Assembly (NCBI GenBank): GCA_025757985.1
Contig: CP107210.1
Span: 558,001 to 622,000 of the forward strand
Direction of reading: 5' to 3'
Length of the DNA: 64,000 bases
From: Oscillospiraceae bacterium
GTDB taxonomy: Bacteria; Bacillota; Clostridia; Oscillospirales; Ruminococcaceae
In this document: piece after piece, positions 8,701-17,096 of the stretch
How positions within the stretch are numbered: the first letter of the stretch is position 1
Layout of the letters: each line of letters opens with the position of its first letter
Translations under genes and position numbers: made by a program
The notes under the pieces: model-generated
Seen by the model: only the letters and a program-made list of their open reading frames with translations
Databases searched by the model: none
Told to the model about the DNA's origin: nothing

Positions 8701-9063
8701 GTGCTGAGCTTTATCAAGTCCACCTCCACCGCACAGTACGATGAGGAAATGATAGCCGAGATGGAGCGCCGCGCCGTTGCCGAAAAGGGCAGCAAGCGGG
8801 GCGGGGACGATGACGGCGAGGCAGGCGGCGCACTGGATGCCATGTTTGAGCAGGCTGTTGAGTGCGTCATCGAGGCCGGACAGGCCAGCACCAGCCTTTT
8901 GCAGCGCCGCTGCAAGCTGGGCTACGCCCGCGCGGCCCGCATCATGGACCAGATGGAGCAGGAAAAGATCATCGGCCCCTATGAGGGTGCCAAGCCCCGT
9001 GCCGTGCTGGTGACAAAAGCCCAGTGGGAGGAGCGCAAGCTCAACGGTCAATATGATGAATAA
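5704..9063 (+). CDS. ftsK: FtsK/SpoIIIE family DNA translocase
   Basis: ATP-driven double-stranded DNA pump anchored at the division or sporulation septum. 1119 residues: a basic N-terminal ~60, four to five membrane helices (~62-215), a ~350-residue Pro/Ala/Gln-rich linker (~220-600), then the motor. The motor shows RGPSVTRYELQPQAGIKVS, Walker A GSTGSGKS (~785-792), LIDPKVVELAEYNG, Walker B IVIDELADLMM and VATQRPSVDVITGLIKANIP. The C-terminal gamma winged helix (LLQRRCKLGYARAARIMDQME) reads polar chromosomal motifs. Since spore genes are present nearby it may act as SpoIIIE, FtsK or both. ATG 5704 follows a GAGAGGG-type RBS. Its end overlaps the next gene by 11 bp. Confidence 0.93.
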   Translation: MAQSRSGKKSTKSSGTKKRSGSAKGTSRSNAGRTASARSSAGHERQPSRRAQRRAQTPNLTRSVLLVGLGLLCVALVLVPGQNFWSTLRSWYFGIFGITTYLVGPFLLYLAYLLASGYRVALFAGKVSLMGILCASVPVIFSKLNVESLKVGEIIKMLFTRGGTYFWEGGVLGAPIGATLLALFGRPASNIIMLLVLLLGVMFFFAITPVDIVLFLDARYKAFQTRQQERAAAETAYDTRLFNAAPEEESVENLTGALPDSATRPHHPVYDVIADTSRFPKQQAAPSRQPYTAPVTPVTPEAPFTAQSAAARPGFDVDLGPSSTESARRKAEANDPLEPVSIGPGGTFGMDPLSGKASGPLHYAQPPQPAPAPQEDFELQLEPAEEPASPAAAPAAQQPIDELDALINRAVSGHAPYYTPQEVSAETTLELPVPAEFETPLTPVPQEPRFDTPLIPVEEEPEQTPVQLPQLDMTGRVQGDTVVLSPADLAAGMAAKDMPPLGTPAPAAPAAPIAAPIPTLGGSFSDTGSAVSAAWESGRSVSEMLDAMAAEPAAAPAANSTSAAQPMTRPAAETTQSSFTVPQQGQAARVQVSTAVGNSAGAPVHTPPCAAKADPNAMRLPTSVEQPPEPYCYPSLNLFNATRPDDEAGAAREMKKNADILVNTLDSFGVKTTMLDICRGPSVTRYELQPQAGIKVSRITSLSDDIALNLATAGVRIEAPIPGKPAVGIEVPNKIRSTVNIRAVFESQNYINMRSPLTMALGKDIAGTAQVADLCKMPHLLIAGSTGSGKSVCVNSIIISFLFRSGPEDVKLILIDPKVVELAEYNGIPHLLMPVVTEPRKAAGALGASVAEMERRYKLFAENNVREIKAYNKLAAQTGMEHLPYIAIVIDELADLMMVAGKEVEDYICRIAQKARAAGIHLIVATQRPSVDVITGLIKANIPSRIAFAVSSQIDSRTILDSGGAEKLLGNGDMLFLPVGASKPVRVQGTFVTDEEIGAVLSFIKSTSTAQYDEEMIAEMERRAVAEKGSKRGGDDDGEAGGALDAMFEQAVECVIEAGQASTSLLQRRCKLGYARAARIMDQMEQEKIIGPYEGAKPRAVLVTKAQWEERKLNGQYDE

Positions 9064-10024
9064 GCAGAAGGGCTGGCGCATCGCAGCCGCTGTGCTGGCT
9101 GGCTTGCTGCTGCTTTCTGCCTTTATCATTCAGCTGGCGGGCGGCCGCGGCCCTCTGCCAGACTGGCAGCAGCTGCGCGCTGCGCTGGGCGTACCGCTCC
9201 GCACGGAGGAAAGCGTACCAAAGCCTGCCCCCGGCAGCACCGCCGTGTATGTGCTGGATGTCGGGCAGGGGGATGCCGTTTTGATCTGTCAGAACGGTGT
9301 GTATTGCCTGATCGACACCGGCCCCGCCGAGGCCGAGGATGCACTGCTCTACGACCTGCATGCACTCGATGTCGAATCGCTGGACTATCTGGTGCTCACG
9401 CATCCCCACGCCGACCATACCGGCAATGTCCGGGCGGTGCTTTCCGATTTCCCGGTCAAACAGCTTTTGCTGCCGCTGTGGGAGCCGGGTGCCGATGATA
9501 CCGCTGACTGGCCCCGCCAGCTGGCTGAATGTGCCGCAGAAAGCGGCACCGAGCTAATCACTGCGGAGTCCGGGGATCGCTACCCGCTGGGCGGCGGCAC
9601 ACTCATGATTCTGCAGGGCGGCAGCGAAGATGCCGCAAGCGTCAACGATATTTCGCTCTGTACGATGTTCACGGTCGGAGACTTTCGTTTTCTCGACACC
9701 GGCGATGCCGAGGAAGCCGCTGAGCAGCGGCTTCTTGATACCTACGGCCCCGCCCTGCATGCCGTGCTTTACAAGGCAGGGCATCACGGGTCGTATACCT
9801 CCAACAGTGCAGCCTTTTTGCAGGCTGTCAGGCCTGCCGCCGTGGCCGTCAGCTGCGGGCTTGATAATGATTACGGCCACCCCCACCGCGCCGCACTTGA
9901 AAATTTTGCAGCTGCCGGGGCCGAGGTGTACCGCACCGATCAGGAGGGCAGCCTCACCTTTCTATGGCAGAATAACACGCTCAGCGTGGAGACCACCGCA
10001 GATGCCTGCGCGCCTGCGGCGTAA
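9053..10024 (+). CDS. ComEC/Rec2-like metallo-beta-lactamase-fold hydrolase, membrane anchored
   Basis: A 323-residue protein with an N-terminal membrane helix (~9-26, IAAAVLAGLLLLSAFIIQLA) and an extracytoplasmic MBL domain. It begins VYVLDVGQGDAVLI, contains the metal motif THPHADHTGN (~115-124), and later FLDTGDA and YKAGHHGS. This matches the soluble ComEC-like hydrolases found alone in Clostridia, relatives of the C-terminal nuclease-like domain of the competence channel ComEC. It lacks the ComEC channel domain, so a role in DNA uptake is not implied; extracellular or periplasm-like nuclease or phosphodiesterase activity is possible. It starts inside the ftsK 3' end, implying co-transcription. 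Confidence 0.85.
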   Translation: MMNKQKGWRIAAAVLAGLLLLSAFIIQLAGGRGPLPDWQQLRAALGVPLRTEESVPKPAPGSTAVYVLDVGQGDAVLICQNGVYCLIDTGPAEAEDALLYDLHALDVESLDYLVLTHPHADHTGNVRAVLSDFPVKQLLLPLWEPGADDTADWPRQLAECAAESGTELITAESGDRYPLGGGTLMILQGGSEDAASVNDISLCTMFTVGDFRFLDTGDAEEAAEQRLLDTYGPALHAVLYKAGHHGSYTSNSAAFLQAVRPAAVAVSCGLDNDYGHPHRAALENFAAAGAEVYRTDQEGSLTFLWQNNTLSVETTADACAPAA

Positions 10025-10040
10025 CGACAAGGAGTTACAA

Positions 10041-10904
10041 ATGACGATCACCGAACAATTCAAAGCTAAACGCTGTGTTTTCTCGATCGAGTGCTTTCCG
10101 CCGAGACAGACCACCCAGATGGACAAGCTGAAAGCCACCCTGCAGCAGATGCAGACGCTCAACCCCGGGTTCATCAGCGTCACCTTCGGCGCGGGCGGCT
10201 CTGCCGGCGGCGTTTCCACTGCCGAAGTTGCCGACTATATCCAGAACGAGCTGCAGATCCCCACGCTTGCGCATCTGATCTGCATGGGCAACGACCAGAT
10301 CCGCGCGGCTGAGATCCTCGACCAGCTCGAGGCTGTCGGTGTCCGCGATGTACTGGCCCTGCGCGGCGACCGCAGCCCCACCCGCCCCGAAAGCCCGGAC
10401 TTCCGCCATGCAAGCGACCTGACTTCCTTCATCAAATGGAAGAAGCCTGATTTCTCGGTACACGGTGCCTGCTACCCGGAGGGGCACCCCGAGGCCGACA
10501 CCCTGCTGCACGATGTTGAGAATCTGCGGATCAAGCAGGCCGCCGGTGTCGAGCATCTTGTGACCCAGCTTTTCTTTGACAACATGCATTTCTATCGCTT
10601 CCTCAATCTGGCGCGCCGTGCCGGCATCACGCTGCCTGTTTCGGCCGGTGTTATGCCGATCGTCAAGCGCAGCCAGATCGAGCGCACGGTTTCACTTTCC
10701 TCGGCCAGCCTGCCCTCGGAGTTTACCCGTATGATCTCCCGCTATCAGGACGATCCGGCCTCGCTGTATGATGCCGGCATCGACTATGCTGTCAAACAGC
10801 TGCGCGATCTGATCGAGGGCGGTGCCGATGGTATCCACCTGTATGCCATGAACGATGCCGCCGTGGCCGCCAAGGTCTACGACGGCATCCGGGATCTGCT
10901 GTAA
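10041..10904 (+). CDS. metF: 5,10-methylenetetrahydrofolate reductase
   Basis: Reduces methylene-THF to methyl-THF using FAD, supplying methyl groups for methionine synthesis. The 287-residue TIM barrel has SIECFPPR at the start, FISVTFGAGGS, ALRGDR (flavin binding), GACYPEGHPEA and TQLFFDN followed by AGVMPI. Length fits bacterial MetF. The ATG at 10041 has AAGGAG (10029-10034) before it; a longer open frame upstream is an accident of overlap with the hydrolase gene. The stop overlaps the start of the MetH-reactivation gene by one base (TAATG), and metH follows, so all three enzymes form one methionine-cycle operon. Confidence 0.95.
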   Translation: MTITEQFKAKRCVFSIECFPPRQTTQMDKLKATLQQMQTLNPGFISVTFGAGGSAGGVSTAEVADYIQNELQIPTLAHLICMGNDQIRAAEILDQLEAVGVRDVLALRGDRSPTRPESPDFRHASDLTSFIKWKKPDFSVHGACYPEGHPEADTLLHDVENLRIKQAAGVEHLVTQLFFDNMHFYRFLNLARRAGITLPVSAGVMPIVKRSQIERTVSLSSASLPSEFTRMISRYQDDPASLYDAGIDYAVKQLRDLIEGGADGIHLYAMNDAAVAAKVYDGIRDLL

Positions 10905-11572
10905 TGGAGCGCCGCAAGCCCGCCGCCATTGACCGCGCCACAGCGCTGCGCTATATGGGGGCCGCCGGTTGGACGCCGGACACCGCTACCGCAGCCCTGT
11001 TGGACAAGGCAGAGGAGCAGGTGCTGGCAGCGGCTGCTCCGCGCGCCGTATACCGCCGCCTGCCGCGCACAGCACTGCCGCTTGAGGACTGCGGCACAGA
11101 TCTTACCCGCCACCTGCTCGGCTGTGGGGAGGTGCTGCTGCTGGCTGCGACTCTTGGGTCTGAGATCGACAAGCTGCTGCGCCGGATGGAGGTATCCGAC
11201 ATTGCGCTGGCAACCGCCGCCGATGCACTGGCCTCCGTACTGCTGGAGCAGGTCTGTGATGAGTTGGAAAGTGAGCTGCGCGCCGCTGTGCAGGCGCAGG
11301 GCGTTTTCATGACGGGGCGCTATGCACCCGGCTACGGCGACTGCCCGCTGGAACTGAACGATACCCTTTGCCTGACCGTGGACAGTGTGCGAGGCTGCGG
11401 TCTGGCTGTGACCCCCCAGCACCTGCTGACCCCACGCAAAAGCACCACCGCCATTTTAGGCATTGCCGATCACCCCGTGACTGGCACCCGTGCAGGCTGT
11501 GCGACCTGCCATCTACGGGATACCTGTTCGTTCCGCAAGCGCGGCACGACCTGTTTCAAACAAGATCGATAG
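10904..11572 (+). CDS. Stand-alone MetH activation-domain protein (B12-dependent methionine synthase reactivation)
   Basis: A 222-residue protein matching the C-terminal reactivation domain of cobalamin-dependent methionine synthase, which binds SAM and remethylates oxidised cob(II)alamin. Recognisable pieces are LGSEIDKLLRRMEVSDIALA, the RYAPGYGDCPLELN motif (family form RxSPGYGD) and GLAVTPQHLLTPRKST. The C-terminus is Cys-rich (CATCHLRDTC and CFKQ), suggesting a bound metal or Fe-S centre, as in other clostridial stand-alone versions. It lies between metF and a metH that lacks this domain, so the two proteins very probably work together. Confidence 0.85.
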   Translation: MERRKPAAIDRATALRYMGAAGWTPDTATAALLDKAEEQVLAAAAPRAVYRRLPRTALPLEDCGTDLTRHLLGCGEVLLLAATLGSEIDKLLRRMEVSDIALATAADALASVLLEQVCDELESELRAAVQAQGVFMTGRYAPGYGDCPLELNDTLCLTVDSVRGCGLAVTPQHLLTPRKSTTAILGIADHPVTGTRAGCATCHLRDTCSFRKRGTTCFKQDR

Positions 11573-11583
11573 GGGAGAATCGT

Positions 11584-13989
11584 ATGCAGATCCGTGAAGT
11601 ATTTGACCGTAAACGCTTTGTCCTTCTGGACGGCGGCATGGGCACCCAGCTGCAGACCCGCGGCCTGCAGCCCGGGCAAAAGCCCGAGTTGGCCGCTCTG
11701 GAAATGCCGGATACTCTGACTGCCATCCACGCCGATTACGCCCGCGCCGGCGCGGACATCCTGCTGGCCAACACCTTTGGTGCCAACGTCAAAAAGCTTG
11801 CAGGTTGCCCCTGCACGGTCGAGCAGGTCGTTTCTGCCTCGATTGCCTGTGCGCGCAGCGCCGCCGCAGAAACCGGTGCACTGGTAGCCTTGGACATCGG
11901 CCCTCTGGGCGAGCTGCTGGTCCCGGCCGGCACCCTGCGCTTTGAGGATGCCTACGCCGAGTTTGCGCAGGTCATCCGTGCCGGTGCGGCAGCCGGGGCG
12001 GACCTTGTCTTTCTTGAAACGATGACCGATCTGTATGAATTGAAGGCGGCCATTCTCGCCGCCAAGGAAAACTGTGCCCTTCCGGTCTTTACCTCAATGA
12101 GCTTTGAGAGCCGCGGCCGCACCTTTACCGGCTGTACGGTGGAAAGCTACGCCGTCACGGCAGCCGGTCTCGGTGCCGATGCCGTGGGCATCAACTGCTC
12201 GCTGGGTCCCAAGGAGATCCTGCCGTTTGCACAGCGGCTCTGCCGCAGCGTCCCGGCCGGTGTACCGGTTTTTGTCAAGCCCAATGCCGGTCTGCCCAAC
12301 CCGGACGGCAGCTACAACCTGAATGCCGCGGAATTTGCCGCAGAGATGAAAGCTTATGCCTCGATCGGCGTTTCCATGGTGGGCGGCTGCTGCGGCACAA
12401 CGCCTGACTTCATCGCCAAGCTGCGGGAGACCTTTGCCCCGCTGGTTCCTGCTGACAAGATCCCTATCCGCCGCAGTTGTCTGTGTACGCCGGTTCGCTT
12501 TGTCGAGGTGGACGGCATCACCGTTGTGGGAGAGCGCATCAATCCCACCGGCAAAAAGCGGCTGCAGCAGGCTTTGCGGGACGGTGACAGCGCCTATCCC
12601 TGCGCCCAAGCCGTAGCCCAGGCCGAGGTCGGTGCCCAGGTGCTGGATGTCAACGCCGGTCTGCCCGGTATTGACGAGGCCGCCACGCTGGAGCAGCTTG
12701 TCAAGGACCTGCAAGCCATCACGGATCTGCCGCTCCAGCTCGATTCCTCCAATCCGGAGGCTCTTTCCCGCGCGCTGCGCATCTACAACGGCAAGCCCAT
12801 CGTCAACTCGGTCAACGGTGAGCAGAAGACGCTGGACACCATCCTACCCCTATGCAAGAAATACGGCGCTGCCGTTGTCGGCCTGGCACTGGACGAGCAT
12901 GGCATCCCGGCTGACGCCGAAGGGCGTTTTGCCATTGCAAAACGCATTGCCGCTGCCGCCAATGCGGCCGGTATCCCGAATGAGGATATTTACATTGATT
13001 GCCTGACGCTGACCGCCAGCGCCCAGCAGGAGGGTGCCGTTCAGACGCTGGAGGCGCTGACCCTCTGCAAAAAGGAGTTAGGTGTGCGCACGGTGCTGGG
13101 CGTTTCCAACATCAGCTTTGGTCTGCCGTGCCGTGGCTATCTGAACACCACCTTCCTGACAATGGCCATGGCGGCGGGGCTTGACCTTGCCATCATGAAT
13201 CCCAACACGCCGGAGATGATGGCCGCCGTGCGCGCCTACCGAGTGCTGACAAGTCAGGACAAGCAAAGCTCCGACTATGTAGCCGCCTACGCCGATGTAC
13301 AGATCCAGACCACCCAGACGAGCAAGTCCGCCGCCACCGTGGCCGAGGTCGGCGCGGCCGCCCCGGGCGGAGATGCACTGTTTGAGGCGGTGCGGCGCGG
13401 CTTAAAGGCCGAGGCCCGCGCGGCCGCAGACGCCGCCCTGACGATGCGGGAGCCGCTCGATGTCGTAAACACCTCTCTGATTCCCGCGTTGGACGCCGTG
13501 GGGGATGGCTTTGAAAAGGGAACGGTTTTCCTGCCGCAGCTGCTGCAGGCAGCCACCGCTGCTCAGGCTGCCTTTGAGTCCATCAAGGCGAAGATTGCCG
13601 CCTCCGGGCAGGCGCAGGGCAGCAAGGGCAAGATCGTCATTGCCACCGTCAAGGGCGATGTACACGACATCGGCAAAAACATCGTCCGCGTTATTCTGGA
13701 AAACTACGGGTACGATGTGCTTGACCTTGGCCGCGATGTCGCCCCCGAGCGCGTGGTCGAGGCTGTGCGACAGACGGGTGCAAAGCTTGTAGGTCTGTCT
13801 GCCCTGATGACGACCACCGTCCCCAATATGCAGGCCACGATTGAGGCGCTGCACGCCGCCGGATTAGACTGTAAGGTCATGGTGGGCGGCGCTGTTCTTA
13901 CACCGGACTACGCCCGCAGCATCGGTGCCGATTACTACTGCAAAGATGCCAAGGCCAGCGCTGATCTGGCCAAACAGCTTTTGGGATAA
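11584..13989 (+). CDS. metH: Cobalamin-dependent methionine synthase (lacking reactivation domain)
   Basis: Transfers the methyl group of methyl-THF to homocysteine through cobalamin. The 801 residues contain a homocysteine-binding barrel (~1-290; LLDGGMGTQLQTRG, zinc ligands in GINCS ~205 and GGCCGTT ~269-270), a pterin-binding barrel (~310-570; VVGERINPTGKK, DVNAGLPG, LQLDSSNPEALSRALR), the cap domain, and the Rossmann-like B12 domain (~680-801) with base-off ligand motif DVHDIGKNIV. The sequence stops after the B12 domain; the fourth domain is encoded by the preceding gene. Start ATG 11584 follows AGGGGAG. A strong terminator ends the operon. Confidence 0.95.
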   Translation: MQIREVFDRKRFVLLDGGMGTQLQTRGLQPGQKPELAALEMPDTLTAIHADYARAGADILLANTFGANVKKLAGCPCTVEQVVSASIACARSAAAETGALVALDIGPLGELLVPAGTLRFEDAYAEFAQVIRAGAAAGADLVFLETMTDLYELKAAILAAKENCALPVFTSMSFESRGRTFTGCTVESYAVTAAGLGADAVGINCSLGPKEILPFAQRLCRSVPAGVPVFVKPNAGLPNPDGSYNLNAAEFAAEMKAYASIGVSMVGGCCGTTPDFIAKLRETFAPLVPADKIPIRRSCLCTPVRFVEVDGITVVGERINPTGKKRLQQALRDGDSAYPCAQAVAQAEVGAQVLDVNAGLPGIDEAATLEQLVKDLQAITDLPLQLDSSNPEALSRALRIYNGKPIVNSVNGEQKTLDTILPLCKKYGAAVVGLALDEHGIPADAEGRFAIAKRIAAAANAAGIPNEDIYIDCLTLTASAQQEGAVQTLEALTLCKKELGVRTVLGVSNISFGLPCRGYLNTTFLTMAMAAGLDLAIMNPNTPEMMAAVRAYRVLTSQDKQSSDYVAAYADVQIQTTQTSKSAATVAEVGAAAPGGDALFEAVRRGLKAEARAAADAALTMREPLDVVNTSLIPALDAVGDGFEKGTVFLPQLLQAATAAQAAFESIKAKIAASGQAQGSKGKIVIATVKGDVHDIGKNIVRVILENYGYDVLDLGRDVAPERVVEAVRQTGAKLVGLSALMTTTVPNMQATIEALHAAGLDCKVMVGGAVLTPDYARSIGADYYCKDAKASADLAKQLLG

Positions 13990-13997
13990 TACCACCG

Positions 13998-14027
13998 CCG
14001 CGTTTTGCTGATGAAACGCGGTTTTTT
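13998..14027 (+). terminator. Intrinsic terminator of the metF-metH operon
   Basis: Stem CCGCGTTT / AAACGCGG with an 8-base loop and six T residues, 8 bp after the metH stop. Confidence 0.9.
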
Positions 14028-14067
14028 CGCAATAAGTTGTAAAAAATGCAGGTATGCCCCATACACC

Positions 14068-14096
14068 TTGCAGTTTCTGTAAAAATGCGGTATACT
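14068..14096 (+). promoter_or_regulatory. Sigma-A promoter of the Dlt-like operon
   Basis: TTGCAG (14068-14073), 17-bp spacer, TATACT (14091-14096). The first start codon is ~60 bp downstream. Confidence 0.7.
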
Positions 14097-14156
14097 AGCT
14101 TTGTTTAGCGCTTTTGTACATTTTCCTTATTTTGTGTGGTTTACAGGAGTTTTCTT

Positions 14157-15485
14157 TTGAAACATGCTGCTAAGGTCGCCGCTTTTCTGGCGATTTTCGT
14201 CTTTTTAAATCTGATCCTCTGCTGCTTTATGCCGCCGGACAATGGATCCAGCCTTGCCATGTGGCGCAACTATTATCAAAAAACAGACATCGACTTGGCT
14301 GTTTTCGGCTCGTCCTTGGCTACTTGTGCCTTGCCAGAGGATGAACTTAGCCAGAACACAGGTCTATCCGTCTGTAGTCTTGCAACTAATATGCAATCCT
14401 GGGATATGACTGAGATTGCAGTCGATACGATATTGCAGGAGCATCATCCCAAAACCGCAATTTTGGTTATGGATTACTACAATATGGGAAGTGACCCCTA
14501 TCCAAAGGCTCAATATGCTTTTCTGTATGGTAAACTGGAGACTGCACCTGTAGCGCAGATTCCCTCCGTATTACTGCGCTACATGACAGGCAAAACAAAC
14601 TTTTTCAAGGACACCTCACTTAACGCACTTATTCCTTGGCAAAGCGGTACTTGGCCTAAAGACTGGAAAGCGGCTATCACACAAGAGACAGCAAACATCA
14701 AAGAACGATTACAGTCTAATTTTGCCGCCTCTTCTGTTGGCGAAATCGATGTATCCCATCGGCAGAATGCGCCAGATAAAACGATTGATTTCGATACCAT
14801 TGGTGTTGAAAATACATGGAATTTTTCTGCGCATACCTTTTTACAGAAAAGATATGACGAGCTTGCTGAAATCTGCGACCAATGTCGTACACATAATGTT
14901 GACTTGATTGTAATTTGTCCTCCGAAACCGGTACTGGATATTGTCAGTTATGAAAATTACTTTGAGACCTACCAGACCTTCTGCGATTTTTTTGCGGCGC
15001 ACGGAGCGACCTATTATGATTTTAATCTTGCAAAAGATTCTTTATTTAAAAATAAAGAGCTTTCCTACTATAGCGATCATACTCACATGAACAAAACTGG
15101 CGGACGAGCCTTCTGCCAGTCGATGGCAAAGTTTCTGCAGTTGCGTCAGAGCGGCGCGGATGTCAATGCCCTATTTATAACTCCGCAGGAATATTTAGCC
15201 CGGGTAAATTATATCACAAATGTTTATTTTCTAATTGAATCGCATAGTGACAAATTTATTCTGCTTGCAAATTGCTACCACGGCCCCAGTGTACAGGCAG
15301 AGTATGAATACCTTGTCAAAGGTCCTAATGACACAGAATACCACACTTTTTCAAATTATACAGACCGTTCTTGGGCTGAATATCCTGTCACGGAGCACGG
15401 CACCTACACCTTCCGCGTTAATGCTCGTGTTGTAGGCTCTGATGTTCCTTTTGAACGCTACTATGAGCAGCAAGTTGATTATTAA
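14157..15485 (+). CDS. DltD-like SGNH-fold membrane-anchored protein
   Basis: First gene of the Dlt-like operon; 442 residues. An N-terminal signal anchor (~5-25, VAAFLAIFVFLNLILCCF) places the rest outside the cell. The SGNH/DltD-type motifs are FGSSLATCALPEDE (~46-58, catalytic-type Ser) and SDHTHMNKTGG (~310-320, Asp...His pair). DltD assists the MBOAT protein in moving an acyl group from the carrier to teichoic acid. About 90 residues follow the SGNH fold (from NYITNVYFLIE), possibly a beta-sandwich, not typical of DltD. The TTG at 14157 is preferred: CAGGAG lies 8 bases upstream. The gene is visibly AT-richer than its neighbours, suggesting separate acquisition. No stop-codon problem is seen. 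Confidence 0.7.
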   Translation: MKHAAKVAAFLAIFVFLNLILCCFMPPDNGSSLAMWRNYYQKTDIDLAVFGSSLATCALPEDELSQNTGLSVCSLATNMQSWDMTEIAVDTILQEHHPKTAILVMDYYNMGSDPYPKAQYAFLYGKLETAPVAQIPSVLLRYMTGKTNFFKDTSLNALIPWQSGTWPKDWKAAITQETANIKERLQSNFAASSVGEIDVSHRQNAPDKTIDFDTIGVENTWNFSAHTFLQKRYDELAEICDQCRTHNVDLIVICPPKPVLDIVSYENYFETYQTFCDFFAAHGATYYDFNLAKDSLFKNKELSYYSDHTHMNKTGGRAFCQSMAKFLQLRQSGADVNALFITPQEYLARVNYITNVYFLIESHSDKFILLANCYHGPSVQAEYEYLVKGPNDTEYHTFSNYTDRSWAEYPVTEHGTYTFRVNARVVGSDVPFERYYEQQVDY

Positions 15486-15503
15486 CAGAAAGAAAGGAAA
15501 ACT

Positions 15504-17081
15504 GTGGAGATTTACTCATTTGCATTTGTCCTTCTCGTCACAGTCGGGCTGGTGCTGTATTACACCGTGCTGCGCCGCTGCCAGTGGCTTTGCCTGCTGG
15601 CGATCAGCCTTGTCTTTTTTGCGGCAAGCGGTTGGCAGGGAATTTTCTTTCTGTTTTTTACCGCACTGACCGTCTGGGGCGGCGGGCTCTGGCTTGCCCG
15701 CCTTGACGCCGACTGCGCCGCACGGCGCAAAGCGCCCGGCATCACAAAGGACGAAAAGAAAGCTGTCAAAGCCAAGACGCAGCGCCGCAAAAAGGGTGTT
15801 GTTGCGCTTGTGCTGGTCACTAATTTTTTGGTGCTGGGCTATTTTAAATATTGGTCATATTTTGTACGCCTGCTGGCTGGTGCGGTGGCGGCCACCGCAC
15901 CCTCGGCTCTGGGGCTGGTCATGCCGCTCGGCATCAGCTTTTATACCTTTCAGGCGATTGGTTATCTGATTGACTGCTTCCGCGGCCGCCACCCGGCTGA
16001 AAAGAACCCCGCCCGTTTTCTGCTGTTTATTTCATTTTTTCCGCAGCTGATCCAAGGCCCCATCAACCGGTACGGAGCAATGGAGCCCCAACTGACCGCC
16101 GCGCATTCTTGGGAGTGGGAGCGCACCAAGCGTGCCCTCTTTGTGATCCTGTTCGGTGCGATGAAAAAGTATGCCATTGCCAACCTGACTGCGCCTACGA
16201 TTGCCGCGATCCTTGACCGGAACGATCCCACCCTCGCCGGGTCGATGGCACTGCTGGCGATCCTGCTCTATTCGCTGCAGCAGTATGCGGATTTTTCCGG
16301 CGGCATCGACATGGTGCTGGGTGTCGCGCAACTGTTCGACATTGAGATGATGCCCAACTTCCGCCAGCCGTATTTTTCCACCTCGCTGGGAGATTTCTGG
16401 CGGCGCTGGCATATCTCCCTCGGCGCATGGATGCGTGATTATCTGTTCTACCCGTTCGCGCTGACCAAGCCGATGCAGCGATTCGGCAAATGGGCCACCG
16501 GGCACTGGGGCAAGCACTTCGGCCGTGTTTTGCCGGCTGCAGTTGCCAACCTGCTGGTGTTCGCCGTAGTCGGCATCTGGCACGGTCCGCAGGCACATTA
16601 TCTTGTATGGGGCCTGTATAACGGTATGGTCATCGCCCTTGCCGATCTGCTCGAGCCTGCCTTCAAAAAAATGAACACCGCCCTGCATATCCCCACCGAG
16701 AGCCGTACATGGCATATCTTCCGCATCCTGCGGACCTTCGTCATCGTTAATATCGGCTGGTATTTTGATCGGCTGGGGCTTTCCCTCGGAGCCGCTTATC
16801 TGCGCAACACCTTTGTGAGCTTCCGCCCCGAGGCGCTGACTGCTGAGGCTCCCGCCGCCTTTGCCGCTGTCACGGGGCCGGCGTGGGGCATCGTTGCCAT
16901 CAGCACTGTGCTGGTCTTTGTTCACAGCCTGATTGCAGAGCTGGGCCGCGAGCCGTATACAGAGGTTCAGCGGCTGCCGCTTGCCCTGCGCTGGGGTCTT
17001 TACTACCTTGTAATGTTTCTGGTCACCCTCAGCTTCATCTGCGTGACCGAGACCTCCGGTTTCCTTTACGCAAACTTCTAA
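15504..17081 (+). CDS. dltB: DltB-like MBOAT O-acyltransferase
   Basis: Polytopic membrane-bound O-acyltransferase of 525 residues. DltB channels the activated acyl group from the cytoplasmic carrier protein to the outside. Family marks: LGISFYTFQAIGYLID, FISFFPQLIQGPINRY, YSLQQYADFSGGIDMVLG, FWRRWHISLGAWMRDY and the catalytic-His segment VGIWHGPQAHYLVWG. About eleven hydrophobic segments are present. The GTG start at 15504 has an AAAGAAAGG RBS; it is 18 bp after the SGNH gene and 15 bp before the ligase gene. PatB/AlgI-type relatives exist, but the ligase and carrier neighbours favour a Dlt-type role. Confidence 0.88.
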   Translation: MEIYSFAFVLLVTVGLVLYYTVLRRCQWLCLLAISLVFFAASGWQGIFFLFFTALTVWGGGLWLARLDADCAARRKAPGITKDEKKAVKAKTQRRKKGVVALVLVTNFLVLGYFKYWSYFVRLLAGAVAATAPSALGLVMPLGISFYTFQAIGYLIDCFRGRHPAEKNPARFLLFISFFPQLIQGPINRYGAMEPQLTAAHSWEWERTKRALFVILFGAMKKYAIANLTAPTIAAILDRNDPTLAGSMALLAILLYSLQQYADFSGGIDMVLGVAQLFDIEMMPNFRQPYFSTSLGDFWRRWHISLGAWMRDYLFYPFALTKPMQRFGKWATGHWGKHFGRVLPAAVANLLVFAVVGIWHGPQAHYLVWGLYNGMVIALADLLEPAFKKMNTALHIPTESRTWHIFRILRTFVIVNIGWYFDRLGLSLGAAYLRNTFVSFRPEALTAEAPAAFAAVTGPAWGIVAISTVLVFVHSLIAELGREPYTEVQRLPLALRWGLYYLVMFLVTLSFICVTETSGFLYANF

Positions 17082-17096
17082 GAAAAGAGATTTTAT

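Noticed and set aside
6844..9129. 761-codon open frame antisense to ftsK
   Set aside because: FtsK on the plus strand has full domain support; the antisense frame has no motif or start signal.
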